8,525 bases of DNA from Nitrospirae bacterium RBG_16_43_11. Its GTDB lineage: Bacteria > Nitrospirota > 9FT-COMBO-42-15 > HDB-SIOI813. This document shows positions 1-6,725 of the stretch, piece after piece (position 1 is the stretch's first letter; every line of letters starts with the position of its first letter). Location of the stretch: NCBI GenBank assembly GCA_001805165.1, contig MHEI01000108.1, positions 9,979 to 18,503 on the forward strand, written 5' to 3'. The notes below the pieces were generated by a model that was not told the DNA's origin, did no database searches, and saw only the letters and a list, made by a program, of their open reading frames with translations. The translations under genes were made by a program, and so were the position numbers.

Positions 1-246
1 GAACAATTTAAAGACCTTCTTTGCCGCATCTATGCTATTGGTAAAATCCACATCATTTACCCTGCCTGTGTCAAGCAGAGGAGAGGAATAAGTCAAGCGG
101 TCCGAAAATAGGATTGAGAGGTCATCCGGTGAGGACTCACTCCATATATCAATTAATCCCTTGTAAAAGCTCACCATCTCCGCAATGAAAGGGTAATGTC
201 TTACTCGATCGTCGAGGTAGGATTTGAATTTTGTGTAGTCTTTAAT
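1..246 (-). CDS. N-terminal fragment of a possible FdhE-like formate dehydrogenase accessory protein
   Basis: A reading frame on the minus strand is open from position 258 to the window edge and gives protein-like sequence: a charged start, YPFIAEMVSFYKGLIDIW, then SPLLDTGRVNDVDF and AAKKVFKLF. The pattern of an amphipathic helix after 'YP', then 'PLLD' and an Asp-containing strand, resembles the N-terminal part of FdhE, a cytoplasmic protein needed to mature formate dehydrogenase. This is a weak family call; the zinc-binding C-terminal cysteine motifs that would settle it lie outside the window. The start is unusual: the only in-frame candidates are ATT at 246 (preceded by AAAGGGGGG at a good distance), another ATT, and ATG at 177, which has only GGAG directly abutting it. 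The open frame before ATG 177 reads like real protein (DYTKFKSYLDD), which favours the ATT start or a one-base sequence error. It is transcribed divergently from lptF. Confidence 0.45.
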   Translation of the reverse strand, partial: MKDYTKFKSYLDDRVRHYPFIAEMVSFYKGLIDIWSESSPDDLSILFSDRLTYSSPLLDTGRVNDVDFTNSIDAAKKVFKLF

Positions 247-297
247 TCCATCCCCCCTTTAGTAATAGCAGGATTTATTGTATAGTAGGAATCCATT
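247..297. promoter_or_regulatory. Divergent gap upstream of lptF, with lptF ribosome binding site
   Basis: This short gap separates the leftward gene from lptF. AGGA at 287-290 precedes the lptF ATG with about 7 bases between and is a reasonable Shine-Dalgarno sequence. On the minus strand a run of six G (252-257) forms a purine-rich site in front of the ATT at 246. TATAGT at 281-286 resembles a -10 hexamer for rightward transcription, but no convincing -35 lies 16-18 bases before it and it would leave a very short leader, so I do not call a promoter with confidence. If the leftward gene really starts at 177, the gap widens to 120 bp. Confidence 0.3.
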
Positions 298-1434
298 ATG
301 ACGAAGATCTTAGACAGATACATTCTCCGTGAACTTGCTATTTCTTTTATCCTCAGCATCTCCGTCCTGCTGTCAGCATTCCTCATGCAGCAGGTTATTA
401 AATTCTCAAGAATATCGTCTGAGACCGGTATAAGTTTTTTCCTGCTTGTCAAATTTGCGGTCTTCATTATACCCCTTTTTTTGGTACTTGCAATACCGCT
501 TTCAGTGATGATCTCATCAATACTGACTTTCAGCAGGCTATCCACAGACAGCGAAATAACGGCTTTGCGATCGGGAGGGGTAAGTGTGTACCGTATGCTC
601 CTACCTGTATTTATTTTCTCAGTCAGCGCCTTTCTTCTCGCATTGATCTCCTCATCTGTTCTTCAACCTATGGGGCACAGGTACATACGGGTACAATCAT
701 ACAATACACTGAAGGGACAGCAAAATTTAGGTTTGCAGGAAGGTGTATTTAACAATCTCTTTAATCTGTTAGTGTATGTAAAAAAGGTTACTGGTGGAGA
801 TACACTGAATGGCATCCTCATATCTGACCGCTCATTAGAGGATTCAAAGATTATTACAGCAAAAAAGGGGACAATCCTCAATGACCCTGTAACATCAAAC
901 CTGTTTTTGAAACTTCAGGATGGCCATATTTATTTTGAGTCTGATGACAGAGAAAGATATCAGATGGTCACCTTTTCCACATACTTTTTAAGACTGGAAG
1001 CAGCTCAGTCAATAGAGAATGTCCGCCTCATAAAGGAGAAATGGGGATTGAGCCTTTCTGAATTAAAGAAAAAAATAAAAGAGAAGAAGGATCAGGGAAA
1101 GCTGCGGGATTACAGGAGGCTTCTGATCGAATACCACAAGAAGTTCTCATTGCCTGCTGCCGCCCTGGTCCTTGGACTGCTCGGTACACCGATCGGCATC
1201 ATGACCAGGTTTTCAAGCAGATTTGCAGGCTTCGTGCTGAGTATAGTAATTGTTTTCTTATACTATATACTTGACAGCGGTTTTGAAATACTCGCTGTCG
1301 AGGGGTTCATCCACCCGATGCTTGCTGCCTGGGCAACGGTCTTTTTATCGCTTGTTCTGGCCGCAGTTACAATTGTGATAGTAGCTGCAGAAGCAGGATT
1401 ACCACAATTGAACATATTTTCAAAGGGCAAATGA
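298..1434 (+). CDS. lptF: LPS export ABC transporter permease LptF (YjgP/YjgQ family)
   Basis: This is an inner-membrane subunit of the LptB2FG transporter, which extracts lipopolysaccharide from the inner membrane and passes it to LptC and the periplasmic bridge. The 378-residue length fits the family (about 360-390). It starts with the typical ILDRYILREL amphipathic helix, followed by hydrophobic segments at about 11-33, 53-78 and 101-120, a periplasmic beta-rich domain at about 125-270, and three more membrane segments at about 284-303, 309-327 and 337-363. The cytoplasmic coupling helix that docks on LptB is visible as SEITALRSGG (85-94). The segment EYHKKFSLPAAALVLGLLG opening TM4 is a strong family signature. 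The ATG at 298 is supported by AGGA upstream and the family-typical N-terminus. Its stop overlaps the lptG start as ATGA, indicating translational coupling. Being first in the pair and having the EYHKKFSLP signature points to LptF rather than LptG; the family is certain, the F/G label slightly less so. Confidence 0.93.
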   Translation: MTKILDRYILRELAISFILSISVLLSAFLMQQVIKFSRISSETGISFFLLVKFAVFIIPLFLVLAIPLSVMISSILTFSRLSTDSEITALRSGGVSVYRMLLPVFIFSVSAFLLALISSSVLQPMGHRYIRVQSYNTLKGQQNLGLQEGVFNNLFNLLVYVKKVTGGDTLNGILISDRSLEDSKIITAKKGTILNDPVTSNLFLKLQDGHIYFESDDRERYQMVTFSTYFLRLEAAQSIENVRLIKEKWGLSLSELKKKIKEKKDQGKLRDYRRLLIEYHKKFSLPAAALVLGLLGTPIGIMTRFSSRFAGFVLSIVIVFLYYILDSGFEILAVEGFIHPMLAAWATVFLSLVLAAVTIVIVAAEAGLPQLNIFSKGK

Positions 1435-2516
1435 AGATCATCTCACGATATGTCTCAACAGAATTTATAAAGATCCTGTTAATCATTGTAGCCGCATTTA
1501 TGGTTCTTTACATGCTTGTTGATGTATTTGAGAACCTGGGTGATTTTACTAAGGCACATTCTGATTTCTTTACTGCTTCAACATTCTTTCTTTACCGTTT
1601 ACCACAGGCAATATATTACACAGTACCACTTTCACTCCTTGTTGCCTCTTTTCTAAACCTTGGACTTTTTACCAAATACAATGAACTGATCGCATTACGT
1701 TCCGGCGGATTGAGTATCCATAATATAACATTACCTGTTTTAACCGTATCGTTCCTGATTTCTGTCGGCACATTCTTCCTGAATGACTCAATCATACCTG
1801 TAACAAACAAGAAGGCAGAGGATATAATGATGTCAATCGAGGCAAAACCGAGAGAAATGTTCTTTAAGGAAGACAGTCTCTGGCTTAAGGCCGGCAATTA
1901 CACTATATACAATGTCAGGTTTATAGACCCTGACAAGAAGATTATGGGACGGATCAACATATATTATCTGACACCTGATTTTAAGATAAGGGAAAGTATA
2001 TCCGCAGAAAAGGCCGTTTCAGAGCATGAGCAGTGGTTTCTGAAATCAGGTGTAAAGAGGATATTTAATACTGATAATACAGATATAAGTCTCCGGCAAT
2101 TTGATTCCCTTCCGATTGATTTCCCCTTCAGGCTTAATGATTTCAGGCATGTAATAGTCCAGGCATCTGAAACAAGATATTCGATATTAAAAAATTATAT
2201 TGATACTATTAAAAGAGAGGGATATGAGGTACAGAGGCTTACAGTTGACCTATATGCAAAGACATCCTTCCCATTTTCCGGGTTTATCTTATCCATATTC
2301 GGGATCGCTTTTGGTTTCAGCATCAAGAGATATGGTGGTCTTGCCGGTGGAATCGGATTGTGTATCCTTACCAGCGTCCTCTACTGGACCGTATACTCTC
2401 TGTCTATACACATGGGATACTCAGGCTACTTTAATCCTCTGCTGTCAGCATGGCTGACAAATTTATCATTCGGGGCAGTTGGGGGTATTATGTACTTCAG
2501 GGCTATGAGACTGTGA
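1431..2516 (+). CDS. lptG: LPS export ABC transporter permease LptG (YjgP/YjgQ family)
   Basis: This is the second permease half of LptB2FG. At 361 residues it matches E. coli LptG closely in length. It begins with ISRYVSTEFIK, followed by TM1 at about 13-32 with the usual VDVFENLGDF at its periplasmic end. TM2 and TM3 lie at about 59-80 and 98-117, the periplasmic beta-jellyroll domain at about 125-270, and TM4-6 at about 277-297, 303-326 and 335-356. The coupling helix reads NELIALRSGG (84-93), nearly the same as in LptF. The DLYAKTSFPFSGFILSIFG stretch (273-291) is the conserved entry to TM4. Translation is probably coupled to lptF by the ATGA overlap, with AAAGGG just upstream. No lptC, lptA or lptB is in the window. 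The 3' end runs 14 bp into the oppositely oriented c-di-GMP gene, leaving no spacer for a dedicated terminator. Confidence 0.93.
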   Translation: MKIISRYVSTEFIKILLIIVAAFMVLYMLVDVFENLGDFTKAHSDFFTASTFFLYRLPQAIYYTVPLSLLVASFLNLGLFTKYNELIALRSGGLSIHNITLPVLTVSFLISVGTFFLNDSIIPVTNKKAEDIMMSIEAKPREMFFKEDSLWLKAGNYTIYNVRFIDPDKKIMGRINIYYLTPDFKIRESISAEKAVSEHEQWFLKSGVKRIFNTDNTDISLRQFDSLPIDFPFRLNDFRHVIVQASETRYSILKNYIDTIKREGYEVQRLTVDLYAKTSFPFSGFILSIFGIAFGFSIKRYGGLAGGIGLCILTSVLYWTVYSLSIHMGYSGYFNPLLSAWLTNLSFGAVGGIMYFRAMRL

Positions 2517-5127
2517 TATAATTAGTTTGCAGTTTCTTTCCTGAACGGAGGAGTTCTTCAAATTCACTCAACGGCACCGGCTTGCTGAAGTAGTAACCCT
2601 GCATCTCCTCGCATCCATGTTCTCTCAGGAACATGAGCTCTTCAAGTTTTTCCACACCTTCTGCCACTACCCTGAGCTTGAGCGTATGAGCCATTGCTAA
2701 AATTGTCTGTACGATGGCTGCACCATCAGGATTGCTTGTTATTTCCATCACAAAAGAACGGTCTATCTTGATCACATCAATTGGAAATAGCTTCAGGTAA
2801 CTGAGGGAGGAATAACCTGTTCCGAAATCATCAATTGAAAGCCTGACACCCGTATCTTTTATTGCATGAAGCTTCTTTATGAGTTTCTCCTCATCCTTCA
2901 TAAGGATGCTTTCTGTCAATTCCAACTCAAAGTGCATGGGATCGAGACCGGTCTCATCCAATATCCCTTTGATAAGTTCAATAAGATTTTCCTGGGCAAA
3001 CTGCCGTGCAGAAAGGTTTGCAGAAATATGAAGATTGGGATATCCCATATCTCTCAACTGCCTGCCGTCACTGCATGCGGTACGGAGCACCCATTCGCCT
3101 ATAGGGAGGATCAGACCTGTCTCTTCAGCTAAAGGTATAAATTCTGCCGGTGACACCATATGTCCATCCGGACGCTGCCATCTTATCAATGCCTCCATTC
3201 CGCAGATATCTCCTGTTGAAAGATCAACCTTGGGTTGGTAATAGAGTATAAACTCCTGCTGCTCCAGCGCCTTGCGGAGATTTGTTTCCATGCTCAGCCT
3301 GTCTTTAACCTTGCGATTCATCTCTTCGGCGAAGAACTGATAGTTATTCCCGCCATGACCTTTGCAATAATACATAGCCGTATCAGCCTTCATCAAAAGA
3401 TGCTCAACACTTTCACCGTCTGATGGAAAGATTGAGATTCCGATACTTGTACTGGCAAACAGCTCATTTTCATTTAATGTGAATGGTGCAGCAAACAGGT
3501 TCAGTATATTTTTTGCAACTGTAATTATATCATTTATATCCATCACATCAGTTACCAGTATAACGAATTTATCTCCACCCAGACGCGCAACAGTATCATA
3601 ACTTCGCACACCGCCGGTAAGCCGTTCAGAAACCAGCTTAAGAAGGCTATCCCCTACCCCATGGCCAAGCGCATCATTAATAACCTTAAACCGGTCAAGG
3701 TCCAACAACACTACTGCAAGTGTATTCTTTTTCCTTTTCTGATATGCCGCAGCATGGTTAAACCTGTCGTTGAGAAGATTCCTGTTAGCAAGACCTGTAA
3801 GGGAATCGTGGCTTGCCTGATACATCAATTGCTCTTCAAAAAGCTTTCTCGCTGTTATATCATGTATAACAACACACATTACATCCTTTTCATCATAAGA
3901 AAGAATGCTCGCAGACAATTCTGCGTATAATTGAGATCCGTCTTTATGTCTCAACTTCAGGTCCCTTTTCTCTGTTATGATCCGTCCTATCTCAAGGTCT
4001 GTAGTCTCAATGTCCTCTGCAATCATGTCATGCAGGGTCATATTCACTATTTCACTATTTTCGTAACCCAGCAAACCTTTAAATGCGGCATTAACTTCAA
4101 GGATCTTCTTATCATCACAGTTGACAAACAGTATGCCCTCAGCAGCCTGTTCTACGACAGCCCGGTACCTATCTTCCGATTCTCTTCCCCTCCGCCGCGA
4201 CAGCACCAGCTTCTCAAATAGCAGATAGCTTACAACAGCGAACACGAAGCCGGCGAAAAGAAACCATAGGATAAAATAAGTAATAGTGTGAACACCCTGT
4301 TTGTATATAGTCCTGGGTGCATCAACCTTTATCACAAATGCCCTCTTACCGTAAACGTCTTTTACAATAGTGTACCCTGCGACTACCTCCTTACTTAACG
4401 TTGATACTAAAACCGGCATTGCATCAGAAAGCCTTGTCATTGCATCTTTAAAATCATCAGGTATTATCCTGTCGTCAACCCTTAAGACACCGATGGAGAG
4501 TTTAGTCTGTTGTGCAAGTTGTTCGATCTCTTTTGAGTCGAGATAACGTCCGATAATCAGTGCCCCGTGAATCGGCCCTTCATATTCATTAGTTAAAACC
4601 GGTCTTGAAGAGACCAGCATAATTCCTTCAGGAAGACGTAATATCCCTCTTACGATACTTTCTGTATTGTGGTGCCTTACAAGCGGACTTTCAGTGGTGA
4701 TGTGTTTTAAAATGCTCTCCGGAACAGGTGCCGGCGTTTCATTATGGAGATCAAAACCTCTTGCATGGACGATATCTCCATTATTCTTTATATAAATCAG
4801 CAGATTAAGACGCAACTGCGGGAAGACTGTGTCCGGCAGGTTTGCCTCTATAAACTCCTTATTACCATCCTGTATAAACTTATAACTCTCATCCCAACCG
4901 GCATAATCACCATTTACAGTGCTCAAATGTGACAGTTCGCCATTGAGCGCATTAAGCGCCCTGTCTACATTTTTCTGCATATTATTGTTTTCTATCTCTA
5001 CAAAGCTATCGAGTAGGATCAACCTGGAGGCAATCAACAGTACCAGAAACAGTACAGACAGGGATGCCCCTATCATCAGAAAAACCTTAAATCGTCGTTT
5101 CAAGAGAAGTTTGGCGCGGATAACCAC
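2503..5127 (-). CDS. Membrane-bound CHASE4-PAS-GGDEF-EAL c-di-GMP protein, probably a phosphodiesterase
   Basis: This 874-residue inner-membrane protein controls cyclic di-GMP in response to a periplasmic signal. TM1 is at about 15-37 behind a basic N-terminus (RAKLLLKRRFK). The periplasmic domain at about 40-280 carries DYAGWDESYKFI (74-85), typical of CHASE4. TM2 is at about 283-305, PAS at about 318-428, GGDEF at about 432-600 and EAL at about 610-860. In the EAL domain all core motifs are present: EALIRW (645-650), ELTES (736-740), IDDFGTGYSSL (765-775), KIDRSFV (787-793), AEGVE (822-826) and QGYYFSKP (843-850), so hydrolysis of c-di-GMP to pGpG is expected. The GGDEF signature reads GGDKF (517-521). 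An RxxD inhibitory site (RSYD, 508-511) sits five residues before it. The start is GTG at 5127 with a poor ribosome site; ATG at 5076 has AAGG eight bases upstream, but using it would delete the basic residues that orient TM1, so I prefer the GTG. Confidence 0.93.
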   Translation of the reverse strand: MVIRAKLLLKRRFKVFLMIGASLSVLFLVLLIASRLILLDSFVEIENNNMQKNVDRALNALNGELSHLSTVNGDYAGWDESYKFIQDGNKEFIEANLPDTVFPQLRLNLLIYIKNNGDIVHARGFDLHNETPAPVPESILKHITTESPLVRHHNTESIVRGILRLPEGIMLVSSRPVLTNEYEGPIHGALIIGRYLDSKEIEQLAQQTKLSIGVLRVDDRIIPDDFKDAMTRLSDAMPVLVSTLSKEVVAGYTIVKDVYGKRAFVIKVDAPRTIYKQGVHTITYFILWFLFAGFVFAVVSYLLFEKLVLSRRRGRESEDRYRAVVEQAAEGILFVNCDDKKILEVNAAFKGLLGYENSEIVNMTLHDMIAEDIETTDLEIGRIITEKRDLKLRHKDGSQLYAELSASILSYDEKDVMCVVIHDITARKLFEEQLMYQASHDSLTGLANRNLLNDRFNHAAAYQKRKKNTLAVVLLDLDRFKVINDALGHGVGDSLLKLVSERLTGGVRSYDTVARLGGDKFVILVTDVMDINDIITVAKNILNLFAAPFTLNENELFASTSIGISIFPSDGESVEHLLMKADTAMYYCKGHGGNNYQFFAEEMNRKVKDRLSMETNLRKALEQQEFILYYQPKVDLSTGDICGMEALIRWQRPDGHMVSPAEFIPLAEETGLILPIGEWVLRTACSDGRQLRDMGYPNLHISANLSARQFAQENLIELIKGILDETGLDPMHFELELTESILMKDEEKLIKKLHAIKDTGVRLSIDDFGTGYSSLSYLKLFPIDVIKIDRSFVMEITSNPDGAAIVQTILAMAHTLKLRVVAEGVEKLEELMFLREHGCEEMQGYYFSKPVPLSEFEELLRSGKKLQTNYITVS
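3556..3604 (-). other. Non-consensus GGDKF active-site signature with RxxD I-site
   Basis: Within the c-di-GMP gene, codons 508-521 encode RSYD, five residues, then GGDKF. The fourth signature residue is Lys (AAA, 3568-3570) where Glu is the rule; one G-to-A change from GAA accounts for it. The preceding RxxD spacing matches the classical product-inhibition site of diguanylate cyclases. In known GGDEF-EAL hybrids, changes in this signature often abolish cyclase activity while GTP or c-di-GMP binding can still regulate the attached EAL domain. Loss of activity here is inferred, not shown. Confidence 0.75.
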
Positions 5128-5183
5128 ACAAACTTATCGTCAGGAAAGAGTGCATGTATTAGCCAAATCACTAACTTTGACTG

Positions 5184-5212
5184 TTGACTTTGCACAATCA
5201 GATTGATAATAT
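5184..5212 (+). promoter_or_regulatory. Candidate sigma70-type promoter for the FGGY/TPR-VCBS operon
   Basis: TTGACT (5184-5189) matches five of six bases of the -35 consensus, and TAATAT (5207-5212) lies 17 bases downstream as a four-of-six -10; GATAAT (5205-5210) is an alternative at 15 bases. Transcription would start near 5219, leaving a leader of about 20 bases before the ATG at 5241. A second TTGACT at 5177-5182 forms a 7-base-period direct repeat with the first. The spacer holds the perfect 11-bp inverted repeat CAATCAGATTG (5195-5205), a position suitable for an operator. I found no equally good promoter on the minus strand for the c-di-GMP gene. Confidence 0.45.
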
Positions 5213-5224
5213 AGGCCAAAAATC

Positions 5225-5231
5225 AAAGGGA
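5225..5231 (+). promoter_or_regulatory. Ribosome binding site deciding the FGGY start
   Basis: AAAGGGA lies nine bases before the ATG at 5241. This start yields MGQYILVLDQG, which lines up with the N-terminus of glycerol kinases. A longer frame opens at a TTG at 5184, but that codon lies in the predicted -35 box and the extra 19 residues have no counterpart in the family. Confidence 0.6.
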
Positions 5232-5240
5232 CTAATACTT

Positions 5241-6725
5241 ATGGGTCAATACATACTTGTCCTTGACCAGGGTTCTCTAAATTCCAGGGCCATACTTGTT
5301 GATAATCACGCCAAGATCATTGCCCAGTCAGAGTACCCCCTTAAACCCCACTCACTCCGTTCAGGCTGGATAGAGTACAAACCTGACGACATATTAAAAA
5401 GCCAGCTCGATGCAATCAGGAATCTATTCAGGAAAATAGGGTCAAAAAAACAGCAGATAGCTGCTCTCGGCATGTCTGGTCAGCATTCCACAATCATACT
5501 CTGGGATAAAGATACCGGCAAACCTGTTTATAATGCAATAAGTTATAACGATCCCAGAGGGGTTGATATATGCAGACAGAAGGCCGAACGCCGGGATATA
5601 GTACGCGAACGGACAGGGCTTCAGCTCTCGCCCTATTATTCCGCATCAAAGATAAAATGGGTATTGGAAAACGTTAAGTCTGTACAGAAACTGATTGAGA
5701 AGGGACGCTTATTGTGCGGCACTGTAAACACCTATATACTGTGGCATCTATCAAACAGGTCGGTCTATGTTATAGATCATGCAAGTGCAGCCAGGACCCT
5801 TTTGTGTAACATATTTACGAAGACATGGGACAGAGAACTACTTGAACTCTTCAATTTACCTCACGAAATCTTTCCCCCTGTCCTTCCCACATCGTCTTAT
5901 CTCGGTGATGCTGTTATAGAGCGTCAGGTAATACCAATACATGCCTCTATAACAGGGCAGCAGGCTGCCCTGCTTGGGCAAGGTCTGTTTCAGGAGGGAG
6001 ATGTAAATATCAATTATGGAGATACCGGACTTATTCTCGCAAATACAGGTAAGAAGATATTCCTTCTGCCGGGACTCCTGACATCCATTGCATGGTCGAA
6101 TCATGATAGTACTTCATACCTGCTCGAAGGAGTGATAAACTCAGCCGGCTCACTAATCGAATGGATGAGAAACAATCTCGGCATCCTGGGCCCAAAAGAG
6201 GACATAGAAAAACTATGTAAAGGTTCTTCTAACCGCCTGTTTATGTTCCCATCAGTGACCGGACTTGGCTCTCCTCACTGGGATTCTCACAGCACTGTGT
6301 GCATGTATGGACTCAATAATAATTCAAGAAGGGAAGATATCGTTCGCGCTGCAGTGGAATCTATAGCATTCTTAGTTAAGGATAACATCAATGTAATCCA
6401 GACAGACGGGCGCATCCAGTTAAAGAGAATCATAGCAAACGGCGACATTTCAGACATAACTCATCTGATGCAATTCCAGGCAGACATCCTTAGAATGCCT
6501 GTGCATAAGGCTAAAGAAGGCAATTACACTGCGCTTGGGGCCGCCTTTTTGGCAGGGCTAAGCATGAAAATATGGCAGGGCATCGCCCCAATTGAGCGAT
6601 TGACATCTTCTGCAGCCACTAAGGTTTTTAACCCTAAACTCAGCGACCAGGATGCAGTGAAGTTGTATGACCGCTGGCGTCTCACATGTTACCACTCAAG
6701 GGAATGGTCAAAAAACTTTTCTTAG
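5241..6725 (+). CDS. FGGY-family glycerol kinase homologue with degenerate active site (probable pseudokinase)
   Basis: The 494-residue protein has the length and two-domain layout of glycerol kinase (FGGY_N about 4-247, FGGY_C about 256-443). Family landmarks are LDQG at 8-11, TGKPVYNAI (92-100), RTLLCNI (185-191), FPSVTGLGSPHWD (336-348), LMQFQADIL (409-417) and ALGAAFLAGL (431-440). Aligning by eye to E. coli GlpK, residues that hold glycerol and act as catalytic base are changed: the Arg-Glu pair is H82-S83 and the Asp before QQAAL is G239 (GGG codon, two changes from an Asp codon). ATP-site residues are also altered: T262 and G263 are shifted in YGDTG, Gln of the adenine site is E307, and the GGA...N loop reads NGDISDI (400-406). 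The second Thr of DQGTT is L13. The fructose-bisphosphate loop is missing. Kinase activity on glycerol therefore looks unlikely; another substrate or a regulatory or binding role is possible. The uninterrupted frame and the preserved core argue against a decaying pseudogene. It shares 22 bp with the next gene. Confidence 0.85.
   Translation: MGQYILVLDQGSLNSRAILVDNHAKIIAQSEYPLKPHSLRSGWIEYKPDDILKSQLDAIRNLFRKIGSKKQQIAALGMSGQHSTIILWDKDTGKPVYNAISYNDPRGVDICRQKAERRDIVRERTGLQLSPYYSASKIKWVLENVKSVQKLIEKGRLLCGTVNTYILWHLSNRSVYVIDHASAARTLLCNIFTKTWDRELLELFNLPHEIFPPVLPTSSYLGDAVIERQVIPIHASITGQQAALLGQGLFQEGDVNINYGDTGLILANTGKKIFLLPGLLTSIAWSNHDSTSYLLEGVINSAGSLIEWMRNNLGILGPKEDIEKLCKGSSNRLFMFPSVTGLGSPHWDSHSTVCMYGLNNNSRREDIVRAAVESIAFLVKDNINVIQTDGRIQLKRIIANGDISDITHLMQFQADILRMPVHKAKEGNYTALGAAFLAGLSMKIWQGIAPIERLTSSAATKVFNPKLSDQDAVKLYDRWRLTCYHSREWSKNFS

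Noticed and set aside
201..545. Minus-strand 114-codon frame across the start of lptF
   Set aside because: It is antisense to well-supported lptF, crosses the divergent gap, and its last 17 codons are the wrong frame of a better minus-strand protein at 1-246.
2866..4932. Several plus-strand frames of 60-100 codons opposite the GGDEF-EAL gene
   Set aside because: All mirror the strongly conserved PAS, GGDEF, EAL and CHASE4 coding sequence and show no domain, ribosome site or codon pattern of their own.
5074..5076. ATG at codon 18 as the start of the c-di-GMP protein
   Set aside because: It has AAGG at good spacing, but would remove RAKLLLKRRFK, the basic stretch that orients TM1. It remains a possible alternative.
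5184..5240. Extended TTG start for the FGGY protein
   Set aside because: The TTG lies in the predicted -35 box, the extra residues have no family counterpart, and ATG 5241 has a ribosome site and the standard glycerol kinase N-terminus.
5241..6725. Calling this gene glpK, a working glycerol kinase
   Set aside because: Overall similarity is clear, but the glycerol-binding Arg-Glu and the catalytic Asp are all replaced, so the symbol would mislead. Xylulokinase was also considered because of GQHS and YNDPRG, but its catalytic Asp is missing as well.
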